Part shown: piece after piece, positions 1-5,148 of the stretch
How the letters are laid out: each line of letters begins with the position of its first letter
Numbering within the stretch: position 1 is the first letter of the stretch
NCBI GenBank assembly: GCA_015655565.1
Contig: JAATEU010000485.1
Span: 1 to 7,554 of the forward strand
Length of the DNA stretch: 7,554 bases
Reading direction: 5' to 3'
Source of the DNA: Clostridiales bacterium
Lineage (GTDB): Bacteria; Bacillota; Clostridia; Lachnospirales; Lachnospiraceae
Notes under the pieces: model-generated
What the model saw: the letters and a program-made list of their open reading frames with translations, nothing else
Databases searched by the model: none
What the model was told of the DNA's origin: nothing
Program-made: the position numbers and the translations under genes

Positions 1-30
1 CCGGTTATAATTATTTGTCGTATTAAATTG

Positions 31-62
31 TTGACAGAATTATACCGATATCATGATAGAAT
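31..62 (+). promoter_or_regulatory. Possible sigma-A type promoter
   Basis: A perfect TTGACA hexamer lies at 31-36. The best -10 candidate by match is TAGAAT at 57-62, but its 20-base spacing is long. CATGAT at 52-57 gives a 15-base spacing and a poorer match. It would fire rightward towards the weak reading frame at 108-218 and the hairpin cluster beyond. The -35 is good and the -10 ambiguous, so this is only a candidate. Confidence 0.3.
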
Positions 63-107
63 ATTTGTGTATTAATAATAAAACCTGTGTTTTTATATGG
101 TGAAATC

Positions 108-218
108 ATGGGTAAATTAAATGAACGGCTATGCAGATGTTCTGTCATCCCAGCCCTTTCAAGCAATAAAAAAATCCGTCTTCTGCGTGGCTGCCCTTAT
201 CTGCCGTACTGTAATTGA
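108..218 (+). CDS. Possible small cysteine-containing basic peptide (36 aa), doubtful
   Basis: A 36-codon frame begins with ATG at 108 and ends at TGA 216-218. GGTGA five bases upstream is a modest ribosome binding site, and the promoter-like TTGACA at 31-36 is suitably placed. The predicted peptide is strongly basic (seven Lys/Arg against one Glu). It has four cysteines: a CxC pair at residues 9 and 11 and a CPYLPYC motif at 29-35. I do not recognise it and see no signal peptide or membrane segment. It could be a genuine small protein, a remnant of a decayed gene, or a chance frame. The last two are at least as likely, because short open frames of this size are common. Confidence 0.15.
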   Translation: MGKLNERLCRCSVIPALSSNKKIRLLRGCPYLPYCN

Positions 219-421
219 ATTTTTGGGGGATACCGGGCAAAGTTTTCCCTCCGTGAAATTATAATATGTTTTTAATTACAATTCGTTCTACCCATTAGTA
301 AAATATAATTCCGCAACAACCAATAATATGATAAAAGAATATAATAAAGAAAGATATTTTTAGAAAAAATGCTTTGAGACAAGAAGAAAAATCTTTGCCG
401 CAGCAGTTTGGATCCTTAAAA

Positions 422-464
422 GATACGCCGCATCCTAACTTGAAAAGTTATTTTGCGGCGCATC
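422..464. terminator. Long two-tier hairpin, possible terminator
   Basis: The outer arms CGCCGCA (426-432) and TGCGGCG (454-460) pair perfectly. After a symmetric 3/3 internal loop (TCC/TTT), the inner arms TAACTT (436-441) and AAGTTA (445-450) pair around a GAA loop. GAT at 422-424 and ATC at 462-464 can extend the stem past one mismatch. The plus-strand tail CCTCTTTATTTT and the minus-strand tail TATCTTTTAAGG are only moderately T-rich, so it may terminate weakly in either direction or be part of a structured RNA. The pairing is seen directly; the function is inferred. Confidence 0.35.
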
Positions 465-487
465 CCTCTTTATTTTCCTGAATTATA

Positions 488-544
488 TATTTTCGGAATT
501 ATATTTATCCGAAAATAACCGGTTAGACCGGATCGTTGTTTTTT
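488..544 (+). terminator. Double hairpin with T-tract, possible rightward terminator
   Basis: TATTTTCGG (488-496) pairs with CCGAAAATA (509-517) around a 12-base loop. It is followed immediately by a compact hairpin, CCGGT (519-523) and ACCGG (527-531) with a TAG loop. A T-run then ends in six Ts at 539-544. The second hairpin plus T-run has the form of an intrinsic terminator reading rightward. No known gene reads into it from within the window, so the transcript it would end is unidentified. Confidence 0.4.
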
Positions 545-553
545 ACGTAAATA

Positions 554-582
554 AAACCTTCAAACACTAAGTCTGAAGGTTT
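554..582 (-). terminator. Probable terminator of the enoate reductase gene
   Basis: AAACCTTCA (554-562) and TGAAGGTTT (574-582) form a perfect 9-bp stem around an 11-base loop. On the minus strand the stem is followed by TATTTACGT, a broken U-rich tail. It lies about 95 bases past the stop codon of the oxidoreductase. That makes it the most natural intrinsic terminator for that transcript. The tail is imperfect, so efficiency is uncertain. Confidence 0.5.
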
Positions 583-613
583 AAAACTGCTATTATATTT
601 TGGTGCTGTTTAA

Positions 614-657
614 CTCGAAATTCTACGAATTTCTCGAGACAACTGAATAGTTACCAT
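614..657. repeat. Bulged palindrome plus a 15-base motif that recurs near 5078
   Basis: CTCGAAATTC (614-623) pairs with GAATTTCTCGAG (627-638) around a TAC loop with a two-base bulge. Right beside it, CTGAATAGTTACCAT (643-657) is the exact reverse complement of 5078-5092 in the leader of the PTS regulator gene. The combination resembles a dispersed palindromic repeat or a conserved leader element, but only one full copy is present here. Assignment to a repeat family would need genome-wide comparison. Confidence 0.35.
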
Positions 658-675
658 AAATTATTAATTACATCT

Positions 676-2565
676 TTATAAATTAGCCGCTATGGAATGC
701 CCTTCCAGAGTGGCCTCCATAATTTTTCTGGGTTTCTTGCAGTCACCGATGATAAAGGTTTCCGGTACAATTCCATAAAAGCTGTCTGCCGCTGCCTTAT
801 TGGGTTTTAAACCGGTTGCAATAATAACGGTATCTGCCTTGATGAATTTTTCTTCCCCGGCATTTGTCTTAACCATAATACCCTCTTCCTTTATTTCCTG
901 ACATCCGGTATTTAACATGATGTTTAAGGTTCCTGCCTGTTGGATTTTTTGGCGGAGTGCAATGCGGTAAAGCATATTTCCCTGTGCTGCTATTTCCTTC
1001 CCAAGTTCTACGATTGTTACCTTCTTCCGGTGCAGGGAGGAAAGCTCCAGGCCAATTTCAGCACCGATTGTACCGCCCCCAAGAACCACAACTTCCTGTC
1101 CTATCTTATCTTCCCGTTCAATGGCTTCATAGAAACCGATCACGTTCCTGCTGCCGATTCCCGGTATTTTCGGTATAAAAGGATTGGAGCCTACTGCTAC
1201 GATCAATGCATCCGGCATTATTTCTTTTACCATTTCCGGCGTAGCTTTTGTATCCAGATGTACTTCAATATTGGATTTCTTTATCTGTGCCCTCAAATAG
1301 TCCATATATGCTTTAATGTCCGACTTGTAATACTCCTTTTCCACATAATGGAGTACACCGCCGATAAAATTATTTTTCTCAAATAAAATAACTTCATGGC
1401 CTCTTTGAGCTGCAACCAGGGCTGCTTTTAAACCTGCCGGTCCGGCACCTATAACAACAATTTTTTTCTTAATTTCTGCTTTTTCCAATTTTAACGGCAG
1501 CCAGGATTCATTTGCATATCTTGGATTTACCGAACATCCTACATTCCGGCGGTTTGTAGCAATATGATAACATTGCAGGCAGCGGATACAGGGAACAATA
1601 TCTTCCGGCCTGTCCTCCCTGGCTTTTTTCGGCCATTCGGGATCTGCCGCCAAAGGACGTCCCAATGCAACCAGGTCAACAATCCCCTCGGAAATTAATT
1701 TTTCGGCTTCATCCGGATTCATAATTGCCCCGACTACGGAAACCGGGATAGTAACATTTTCTTTTACTATTTTTGCATATTTTGCATTTGGCATATGCTC
1801 TTCAAAGTTGGTAGTAACCATATGGACATTCGACTCGTGTTCAAGGTCCAATCCACAGGAAATCTGCACGGTATCAATTAAGGGCTCAACCATTTTAACA
1901 AAAGCCAGGACATCTTTAAATTCAATGCCGCCCTCCATCCATTCAACGGCAGATACACGCATTTCAATGGGGAAATCAGGTCCTACCGCCTTTCTCACCC
2001 TTTCCAGAATCATCTTAGGGAATTTAGCTCTGTTTTCTATCTTTCCACCGTATCCATCCGTTCTTTTATTAAATAAAGGGGAAAGGAATTCGGAAGCTAA
2101 CCAGCCATGGCCAAAATGCATGAAAATCATATCAAAACCTAAATCTTTCGCATCCAGTGCAGTTTGGGCATACCAGTAGATAGTTTCTTCCATCATCTCT
2201 TCCGTCATTTCCTTTACTTCAACCCCATCCTCACGGATGAAGCCGGAGGGTCCTTTTGCAAAGTCTTTTACCCTGGCATACTGACCGGCATGTCCTATTT
2301 CAATAGAGGCTTTGGCACCGGCCTGCTGTGCAATGAGGATTCTTTCCCTGGTTTTTTCCACCTGGTACTTGGAAAACCCATAAGGTTCATCCGGTGAAGC
2401 CCAGGAGGATTTTCCCGGTTCCGTAATAACGGAGCCTGCTATTATGATTCCTGCACCTCCTAAGGATTTATCATAAAAATCATGTCCCATGGGTGTTGCT
2501 ATAATCCGGTTCCTTACCAGCATATTGTTAATTTTTATCGGTGTAAATAAATGTGGATATTTCAT
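676..2565 (-). CDS. NADH:flavin oxidoreductase / 2-enoate reductase family (OYE-like, FMN, 4Fe-4S, FAD)
   Basis: This cytosolic enzyme is expected to use NAD(P)H to reduce an activated C=C bond of an enoate or enoyl-CoA-like substrate; the actual substrate is unknown. Residues 1-310 form the OYE TIM barrel, with NRIIATPMG near the start, GHAG at 91-94 and the family signature around 152-180 (FLSPLFN, then YGG and ENR). A 4Fe-4S site is Cys326, Cys329, Cys332 and Cys344. Two dinucleotide folds follow: GAGPAG at 373-378 and GGGTIG at 496-501, with a C-terminal FAD-type GD at 607-608. The 629-residue length is near the usual ~640-670; the stretch after PMG (about residues 27-37) looks shorter than in relatives. 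The start was placed at MKYPHLFTP because homologues begin there. A TTG at 2637 with a better ribosome binding site would add 24 residues encoded by the upstream repeat. BaiCD/FldZ-like roles are possible but unproven. Confidence 0.92.
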   Translation of the reverse strand: MKYPHLFTPIKINNMLVRNRIIATPMGHDFYDKSLGGAGIIIAGSVITEPGKSSWASPDEPYGFSKYQVEKTRERILIAQQAGAKASIEIGHAGQYARVKDFAKGPSGFIREDGVEVKEMTEEMMEETIYWYAQTALDAKDLGFDMIFMHFGHGWLASEFLSPLFNKRTDGYGGKIENRAKFPKMILERVRKAVGPDFPIEMRVSAVEWMEGGIEFKDVLAFVKMVEPLIDTVQISCGLDLEHESNVHMVTTNFEEHMPNAKYAKIVKENVTIPVSVVGAIMNPDEAEKLISEGIVDLVALGRPLAADPEWPKKAREDRPEDIVPCIRCLQCYHIATNRRNVGCSVNPRYANESWLPLKLEKAEIKKKIVVIGAGPAGLKAALVAAQRGHEVILFEKNNFIGGVLHYVEKEYYKSDIKAYMDYLRAQIKKSNIEVHLDTKATPEMVKEIMPDALIVAVGSNPFIPKIPGIGSRNVIGFYEAIEREDKIGQEVVVLGGGTIGAEIGLELSSLHRKKVTIVELGKEIAAQGNMLYRIALRQKIQQAGTLNIMLNTGCQEIKEEGIMVKTNAGEEKFIKADTVIIATGLKPNKAAADSFYGIVPETFIIGDCKKPRKIMEATLEGHSIAANL

Positions 2566-2567
2566 AT

Positions 2568-2674
2568 TTATACCCATTGCATACCGCAAACTGGTTTGCG
2601 GTACTGCCACAAATAAAACAGGTTGAAATAATCTCAATGTGGCATCCTTTCATTTTTTATATTTTCTTTCAATC
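2568..2674 (-). repeat. Structured direct repeat, copy A (short, gene-proximal)
   Basis: This 107-base unit begins two bases upstream of the reductase ATG and abuts copy B. Both copies share the block TTATACCCATTGCATA (2568-2583 here), a hairpin, the TGCCACA/TGTGGCA pair and a T-rich end with CTTTCAT and CTTTCA. Here the hairpin arms TACCGCAAAC (2582-2591) and GTTTGCGGTA (2594-2603) pair perfectly. TGCCACA (2605-2611) pairs with TGTGGCA (2638-2644) around 26 bases. On the minus strand the unit carries an AT-rich block, then AAAGGA, then the structure. It may be a leader RNA element, a duplicated promoter-leader, or a mobile palindromic repeat. Confidence 0.75.
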
Positions 2675-2816
2675 TTATACCCATTGCATATCGCAAGCCT
2701 GCTTGCGGTACTGCCACATACAACAGAATGCGGACAAGACGCGTTCTATTGTCAATAATAAATAGGTTGAAAGAATTAATTGTGGCATTCCTTTCATATT
2801 ATATTATCTTTCAGCC
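2675..2816 (-). repeat. Structured direct repeat, copy B (long, gene-distal)
   Basis: This 142-base unit repeats copy A with about 36 extra bases in the middle. Its shared block is at 2675-2690. The hairpin arms are TATCGCAAGC (2689-2698) and GCTTGCGGTA (2701-2710). Relative to copy A, an A-T pair has become G-C on both sides, while one outer pair is a T-G wobble read on the plus strand (A-C mismatch on the minus). TGCCACA (2712-2718) pairs with TGTGGCA (2781-2787). The extra insert adds GACAA (2733-2737) and TTGTC (2749-2753), flanking ACGCGT. A minus-strand TATAAT lies at 2803-2798 just before AAAGGA, but I found no good -35. Confidence 0.75.
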
Positions 2817-2880
2817 TTCCCCTCTCCGCATGCCCTGCGTCTCTTTTCATTTACTCCTGCCAGCCTTCTTTACAAGGGGA

Positions 2881-2921
2881 GGGGCTGTTGCACGATAAAC
2901 CTGATGTTTTGCAACAGCCCC
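2881..2921 (-). terminator. Probable terminator of the PTS operon
   Basis: GGGGCTGTTGCA (2881-2892) and TGCAACAGCCCC (2910-2921) form a perfect 12-bp GC-rich stem with a 17-base loop. It lies 36 bases past the IIC stop codon on the minus strand. The downstream minus-strand sequence is TCCCCTTGTAAAG, so there is no strong U-tract and read-through into the reductase leader is plausible. CCCCTC at 2819-2824 is complementary to GAGGGG at 2879-2884, which would allow a competing fold; that is only a possibility. Confidence 0.6.
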
Positions 2922-2956
2922 CGCATTATCAATATTTACATTTTTATTGACTCAAA

Positions 2957-4210
2957 TTACTCCCTTACCAATTCTTCTTTTACTGTCTGCTTATCAACCA
3001 TCTTAAAGAATGGAATCCAGATGACGGTGGTTACAAGAATTAATAAAACCTGTAAAATTGCCGTCGGTATGCCTTGTGCCAGGAAACCGGAGATAATCTG
3101 CGGCATGGTCCAGTTTACCGTAACACCGGATAATCTGGGTGTAATCCCAAGTGCGATGGATAAATAACTGATTGTCGTACAAACAATGGGATTCAAAACA
3201 TATGGAATAAATAACAAAGGATTTAATAAAATCGGGATACCAAATAATAACGGTTCGTTAATACCAAAAAAAGCAGGGATAACCGACATTCTCCCAAGAG
3301 TTTTAAGTCTCTTGCTCTTTCCGCCAAAGGCCATTAAAAATGCAAGGCCAAATGTACCGCCTATACCGCCGGGCTGGCATAATAATGAGAAAGAGTCGAT
3401 TATGATATTGGGAGCAGGCAGACCCTTTGCCAGTGCCTCTAAGTTTTCAGCAGATGCCGCTAAAGTGATTGGTGATATAACGCCGAAAACTGAGTTTCCG
3501 TGAATGCCGCAGAACATAAATAAAGTTGAAAGTATCTGTACAAAAAGATATGCCGGGAAGGATAAGCCAAAACCCTGCAGCGGCGTCTGAATAAAAGAGT
3601 AAATAACCTGATGGATACTTCCAAAACTTGATTTTGCAAATGCCGTTGCAACCGCTATCCCAATGACTGCACAAAGAAGGGAGGGAACCAGGGCGGCAAA
3701 GGATTCTTCAACCATCGGCGGTACACCCTCCGGCATACGGAGATATAATTTCTTATCAAATAACAATTTTGTTAATCTCACCACAAATGCGCTTACAATC
3801 ATTGCCGTAAATAAACCTGCGTATCCCAGCCACTGGGTAGGGATATTGGTATATAATTCATGGGGCGTAAGAATTAAGAAGGTCATTAAACTTGTAATTG
3901 CTGAAGAAAGAGGTTTTAAACCTAACTTTGACGCATATTGGTACGGCAATACAAAGGCTACGTACAAGGCAATGATACTGAGTGTCAGGGACTGGATTGT
4001 CATGAATACGCTCGCCAGGCCTGTTTTGGCAACAAAAGCCTGCCAGGCGGGAATATCCAGAAATGCTCCCAGACAGGCAAAAGAACCAATTAAAATAATT
4101 GGCAATAAAAGCTGGAAAGTGGCTCCTAAGGCACTTAAAAATTTAACGCTGCTTATTTTATGTGCGATAGGCATTAATTTGTTTTGTAATGCTTCCATAA
4201 ATTTGTTCAT
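2957..4210 (-). CDS. PTS lactose/cellobiose-family IIC component (membrane permease)
   Basis: This is the integral-membrane sugar channel of a lactose/cellobiose-type phosphotransferase system (PF02378 type). It binds the sugar outside and releases it inside as IIB phosphorylates it. The 417 residues are close to the usual ~430. Long hydrophobic segments recur, for example around 28-50, 73-95, 130-147, 171-191, 280-296, 308-345 and 383-402. Family motifs seen are MPEGVPP at 159-165, GIHG at 235-238 and NEPLLFG beginning at 318. In the crystallised ChbC-type transporter, the His and Glu of the last two motifs contact the sugar; here they are His237 and Glu319. GGGAGG precedes the ATG with good spacing, and the gene starts 31 bases after IIB, so it is in one operon with IIB and IIA. 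The substrate is probably a beta-glucoside or diacetylchitobiose/cellobiose-like sugar, but sequence alone does not decide it. Confidence 0.95.
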   Translation of the reverse strand: MNKFMEALQNKLMPIAHKISSVKFLSALGATFQLLLPIILIGSFACLGAFLDIPAWQAFVAKTGLASVFMTIQSLTLSIIALYVAFVLPYQYASKLGLKPLSSAITSLMTFLILTPHELYTNIPTQWLGYAGLFTAMIVSAFVVRLTKLLFDKKLYLRMPEGVPPMVEESFAALVPSLLCAVIGIAVATAFAKSSFGSIHQVIYSFIQTPLQGFGLSFPAYLFVQILSTLFMFCGIHGNSVFGVISPITLAASAENLEALAKGLPAPNIIIDSFSLLCQPGGIGGTFGLAFLMAFGGKSKRLKTLGRMSVIPAFFGINEPLLFGIPILLNPLLFIPYVLNPIVCTTISYLSIALGITPRLSGVTVNWTMPQIISGFLAQGIPTAILQVLLILVTTVIWIPFFKMVDKQTVKEELVRE

Positions 4211-4241
4211 TCCGTTTTCCTCCCATAATTTGATAAAAAAC

Positions 4242-4550
4242 CTATTTGTTTATAATAGCAATGGCATCTTTCAAAATTTTATCACCGTTCATCATACCAA
4301 AATCCATAGCTTTGATTACATCGATTTTTGCCGCATGATCCGAAAATGTTTTAATCGTTATATCTTTTTTAAATGCAAGCTGGGGTCCTAAAAGAATGAT
4401 ATCTTTTTCAGTGATGAAGTTTTCTAACTGGGTATAGGGATAAGCTTCAATTTCAGCTTCAATTCCCTGTTTTTGAGCCGCTTCTTTCATTTTCCTGACT
4501 ACCATGCCCGTACTTGCACCGTTTTCACATACCAAGGCAATTTTATACAT
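4242..4550 (-). CDS. PTS lactose/cellobiose-family IIB component
   Basis: This 102-residue cytosolic phosphocarrier passes phosphate from IIA to the sugar bound in IIC. It is full length for a stand-alone lactose/cellobiose IIB (PF02302 type). The phosphorylated cysteine is Cys8 in the N-terminal loop LVCENGASTG, which follows the first beta strand as expected. The usual residues there are CxxGMSTS; the Asn-Gly-Ala version here is a mild variant. The start codon overlaps the end of the IIA gene by eight bases, and the ribosome binding site AAGGAG lies inside the IIA coding sequence. This indicates translational coupling. IIC follows 31 bases downstream. Confidence 0.93.
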   Translation of the reverse strand: MYKIALVCENGASTGMVVRKMKEAAQKQGIEAEIEAYPYTQLENFITEKDIILLGPQLAFKKDITIKTFSDHAAKIDVIKAMDFGMMNGDKILKDAIAIINK

Positions 4551-4854
4551 TCCGCATCTCCTTATACATATAATTGATTTCTGCCGCCAGTTCCTTTATT
4601 GTGTCTGCCGCATTCAAATGATCCGCCGCGTGTATTAACAACATCGTAATATGCAAATCCTGATGCTTGGCATCGTAGAACAATAATTCGCTGTGCGCCT
4701 GATGGGCTTTCACAATAGCCTCCTCCGCCTGCTTTAAGCTGGCTTTCGCCGCTTCATAATCACCGGCACGGGCCTGTTGGATTGACATCATTGCTAAACT
4801 TTTACCTTCTCCGCCGTTAGCAATGATCTCCATACTTTTTTCAAGTGCATCCAT
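4543..4854 (-). CDS. PTS lactose/cellobiose-family IIA component
   Basis: This is the first gene of the PTS operon, encoding a 103-residue all-helical cytosolic protein (PF02255 type) that accepts phosphate from phospho-HPr and passes it to IIB. The family works as a trimer. The active-site motif is HAADHL at 75-80. By alignment with known members (HAxDHL), His75 is the phosphorylated residue and Asp78 the metal-coordinating aspartate at the trimer centre. The helical hairpin with alternating Ala, Lys and Glu before it (residues 28-58, including AHQAHSELL) is typical. AAAGGAGG precedes the ATG by about eight bases. Its 3' end overlaps the IIB start by eight bases. Residues 80-83 read LNAA where many members have LMT, a small departure of unknown effect. 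Confidence 0.94.
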   Translation of the reverse strand: MDALEKSMEIIANGGEGKSLAMMSIQQARAGDYEAAKASLKQAEEAIVKAHQAHSELLFYDAKHQDLHITMLLIHAADHLNAADTIKELAAEINYMYKEMRNV

Positions 4855-4882
4855 TCTTCTTCCCTCCTTTAAATAACTGTCC

Positions 4883-4890
4883 GAGTACTC
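4883..4890. promoter_or_regulatory. GAGTACTC palindrome in PTS operon leader
   Basis: The perfect 8-base palindrome GAGTACTC lies about 30 bases upstream of the IIA start. In the PTS sense it reads AAGAGTACTC, the same ten bases found in front of the regulator gene at 5116-5125. Placed between promoter and ribosome binding site, it could be a shared operator. That role is inferred from position and recurrence only. Confidence 0.35.
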
Positions 4891-5012
4891 TTAAGAAACT
4901 GCCAAAACTTAATTTTATTTCCGGGAGTACCTATACCCTGCACCGGTTCCTGGTTTTTGGTAGCCTTTAATCTTATTATCCCGGATGTACGGATTAAAAT
5001 CTATTCTTATAT

Positions 5013-5031
5013 TTGCACTTTTACGGTGCAA
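5013..5031. promoter_or_regulatory. Inverted repeat, candidate operator for the LicR-type regulator
   Basis: TTGCAC at 5013-5018 and GTGCAA at 5026-5031 are exact reverse complements separated by seven bases. The size and two-fold symmetry suit a dimeric HTH regulator. The position, about 160 bases upstream of the PTS start and about 120 upstream of the regulator start, suits an activator site. PRD activators such as MtlR and LicR are known to bind inverted repeats upstream of their target promoters; the match to this regulator is inferred. Confidence 0.45.
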
Positions 5032-5037
5032 TAACTA

Positions 5038-5069
5038 TTGTATATTTTCCGCCTTTTCTGCCTTATAAT
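5038..5069 (+). promoter_or_regulatory. Probable promoter of the regulator gene
   Basis: A perfect TATAAT lies at 5064-5069, about 80 bases upstream of the regulator start. The -35 side is poor: TTGTAT at 5038-5043 is spaced 20 bases away, and the hexamer at ideal spacing is TATATT. The combination suggests a weak promoter or one needing an activator. The inverted repeat at 5013-5031 ends six bases before TTGTAT. Confidence 0.45.
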
Positions 5070-5116
5070 ATAAACAAATGGTAACTATTCAGCCGCCGTA
5101 TCCCGCTGGCAATCCA

Positions 5117-5126
5117 AGAGTACTCT
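5117..5126. promoter_or_regulatory. AGAGTACTCT palindrome in regulator leader
   Basis: This perfect 10-base palindrome lies 22 bases before the regulator ATG and just upstream of its ribosome binding site GAAAGGGG. Its core GAGTACTC is shared with the PTS leader palindrome at 4883-4890. Symmetric placement ahead of both divergent genes suggests a common operator or a common RNA element. Confidence 0.35.
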
Positions 5127-5148
5127 AAAAAAGAAAGGGGAAACTGTC

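Larger units (their letters stand above)
1..675. other. Intergenic region with sparse coding signal and clustered hairpins
   Basis: This 675-base stretch holds no convincing protein gene. Positions 1-420 are AT-rich, with one promoter-like element near 31-62 and one weak 36-codon reading frame at 108-218. A second open stretch around 330-480 lacks an ATG and has no recognisable product. From 422 to 638 there are five consecutive inverted repeats, listed separately. I saw no tRNA, rRNA, CRISPR or transposase signal. Confidence 0.6.
4855..5148. promoter_or_regulatory. Divergent control region between PTS operon and regulator
   Basis: This 294-base region separates the oppositely transcribed IIA and regulator genes. 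It holds an inverted repeat TTGCAC-N7-GTGCAA at 5013-5031, GAGTACTC palindromes near both start codons, a TATAAT at 5064-5069, and distant complementary arms TCCGGGA (4920-4926) and TCCCGGA (4979-4985). For the PTS direction I found no good -35/-10 pair; the best -10 is GATAAT just beside 4979. A weak promoter is what an activator-dependent operon would show. I saw no convincing CcpA cre site. Confidence 0.6.

Noticed and set aside
330..480. Open stretch without ATG (contains RQEEKSLPQQFG)
   Set aside because: There is no start codon or ribosome binding site, it crosses the hairpin at 422-464, and the sequence resembles no family I know.
940..1386. 148-codon plus-strand frame opposite the reductase
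   Set aside because: It is a shadow of the reductase gene, cysteine- and phenylalanine-rich with no domain; the overlapping minus-strand protein has unmistakable motifs.
1808..2179. 123-codon plus-strand frame opposite the reductase
   Set aside because: It lies antisense to the conserved OYE barrel, which explains its open frame.
2553..2765. 70-codon plus-strand frame across the tandem repeat
   Set aside because: It spans the repeat and its translation reflects the repeated bases; the two copies do not keep a common coding frame.
2675..2791. 38-codon minus-strand frame in repeat copy B beginning at ATG after AAAGGA
   Set aside because: The ribosome binding site directly abuts the ATG, and copy A breaks the equivalent frame after three codons, so coding is not conserved between copies.
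2568..2816. CRISPR array or IS element ends
   Set aside because: Only two copies are present, directly adjacent without spacers, and no transposase or cas gene is in the window.
3663..4391. 242-codon plus-strand frame opposite IIC and IIB
   Set aside because: It is antisense to two clearly identified PTS genes, shows no recognisable family, and arises from codon composition of the real genes.
5013..5031. CcpA cre site
   Set aside because: The symmetric TTGCAC/GTGCAA element does not fit the cre consensus TGWAANCGNTNWCA; a regulator-specific operator fits better.
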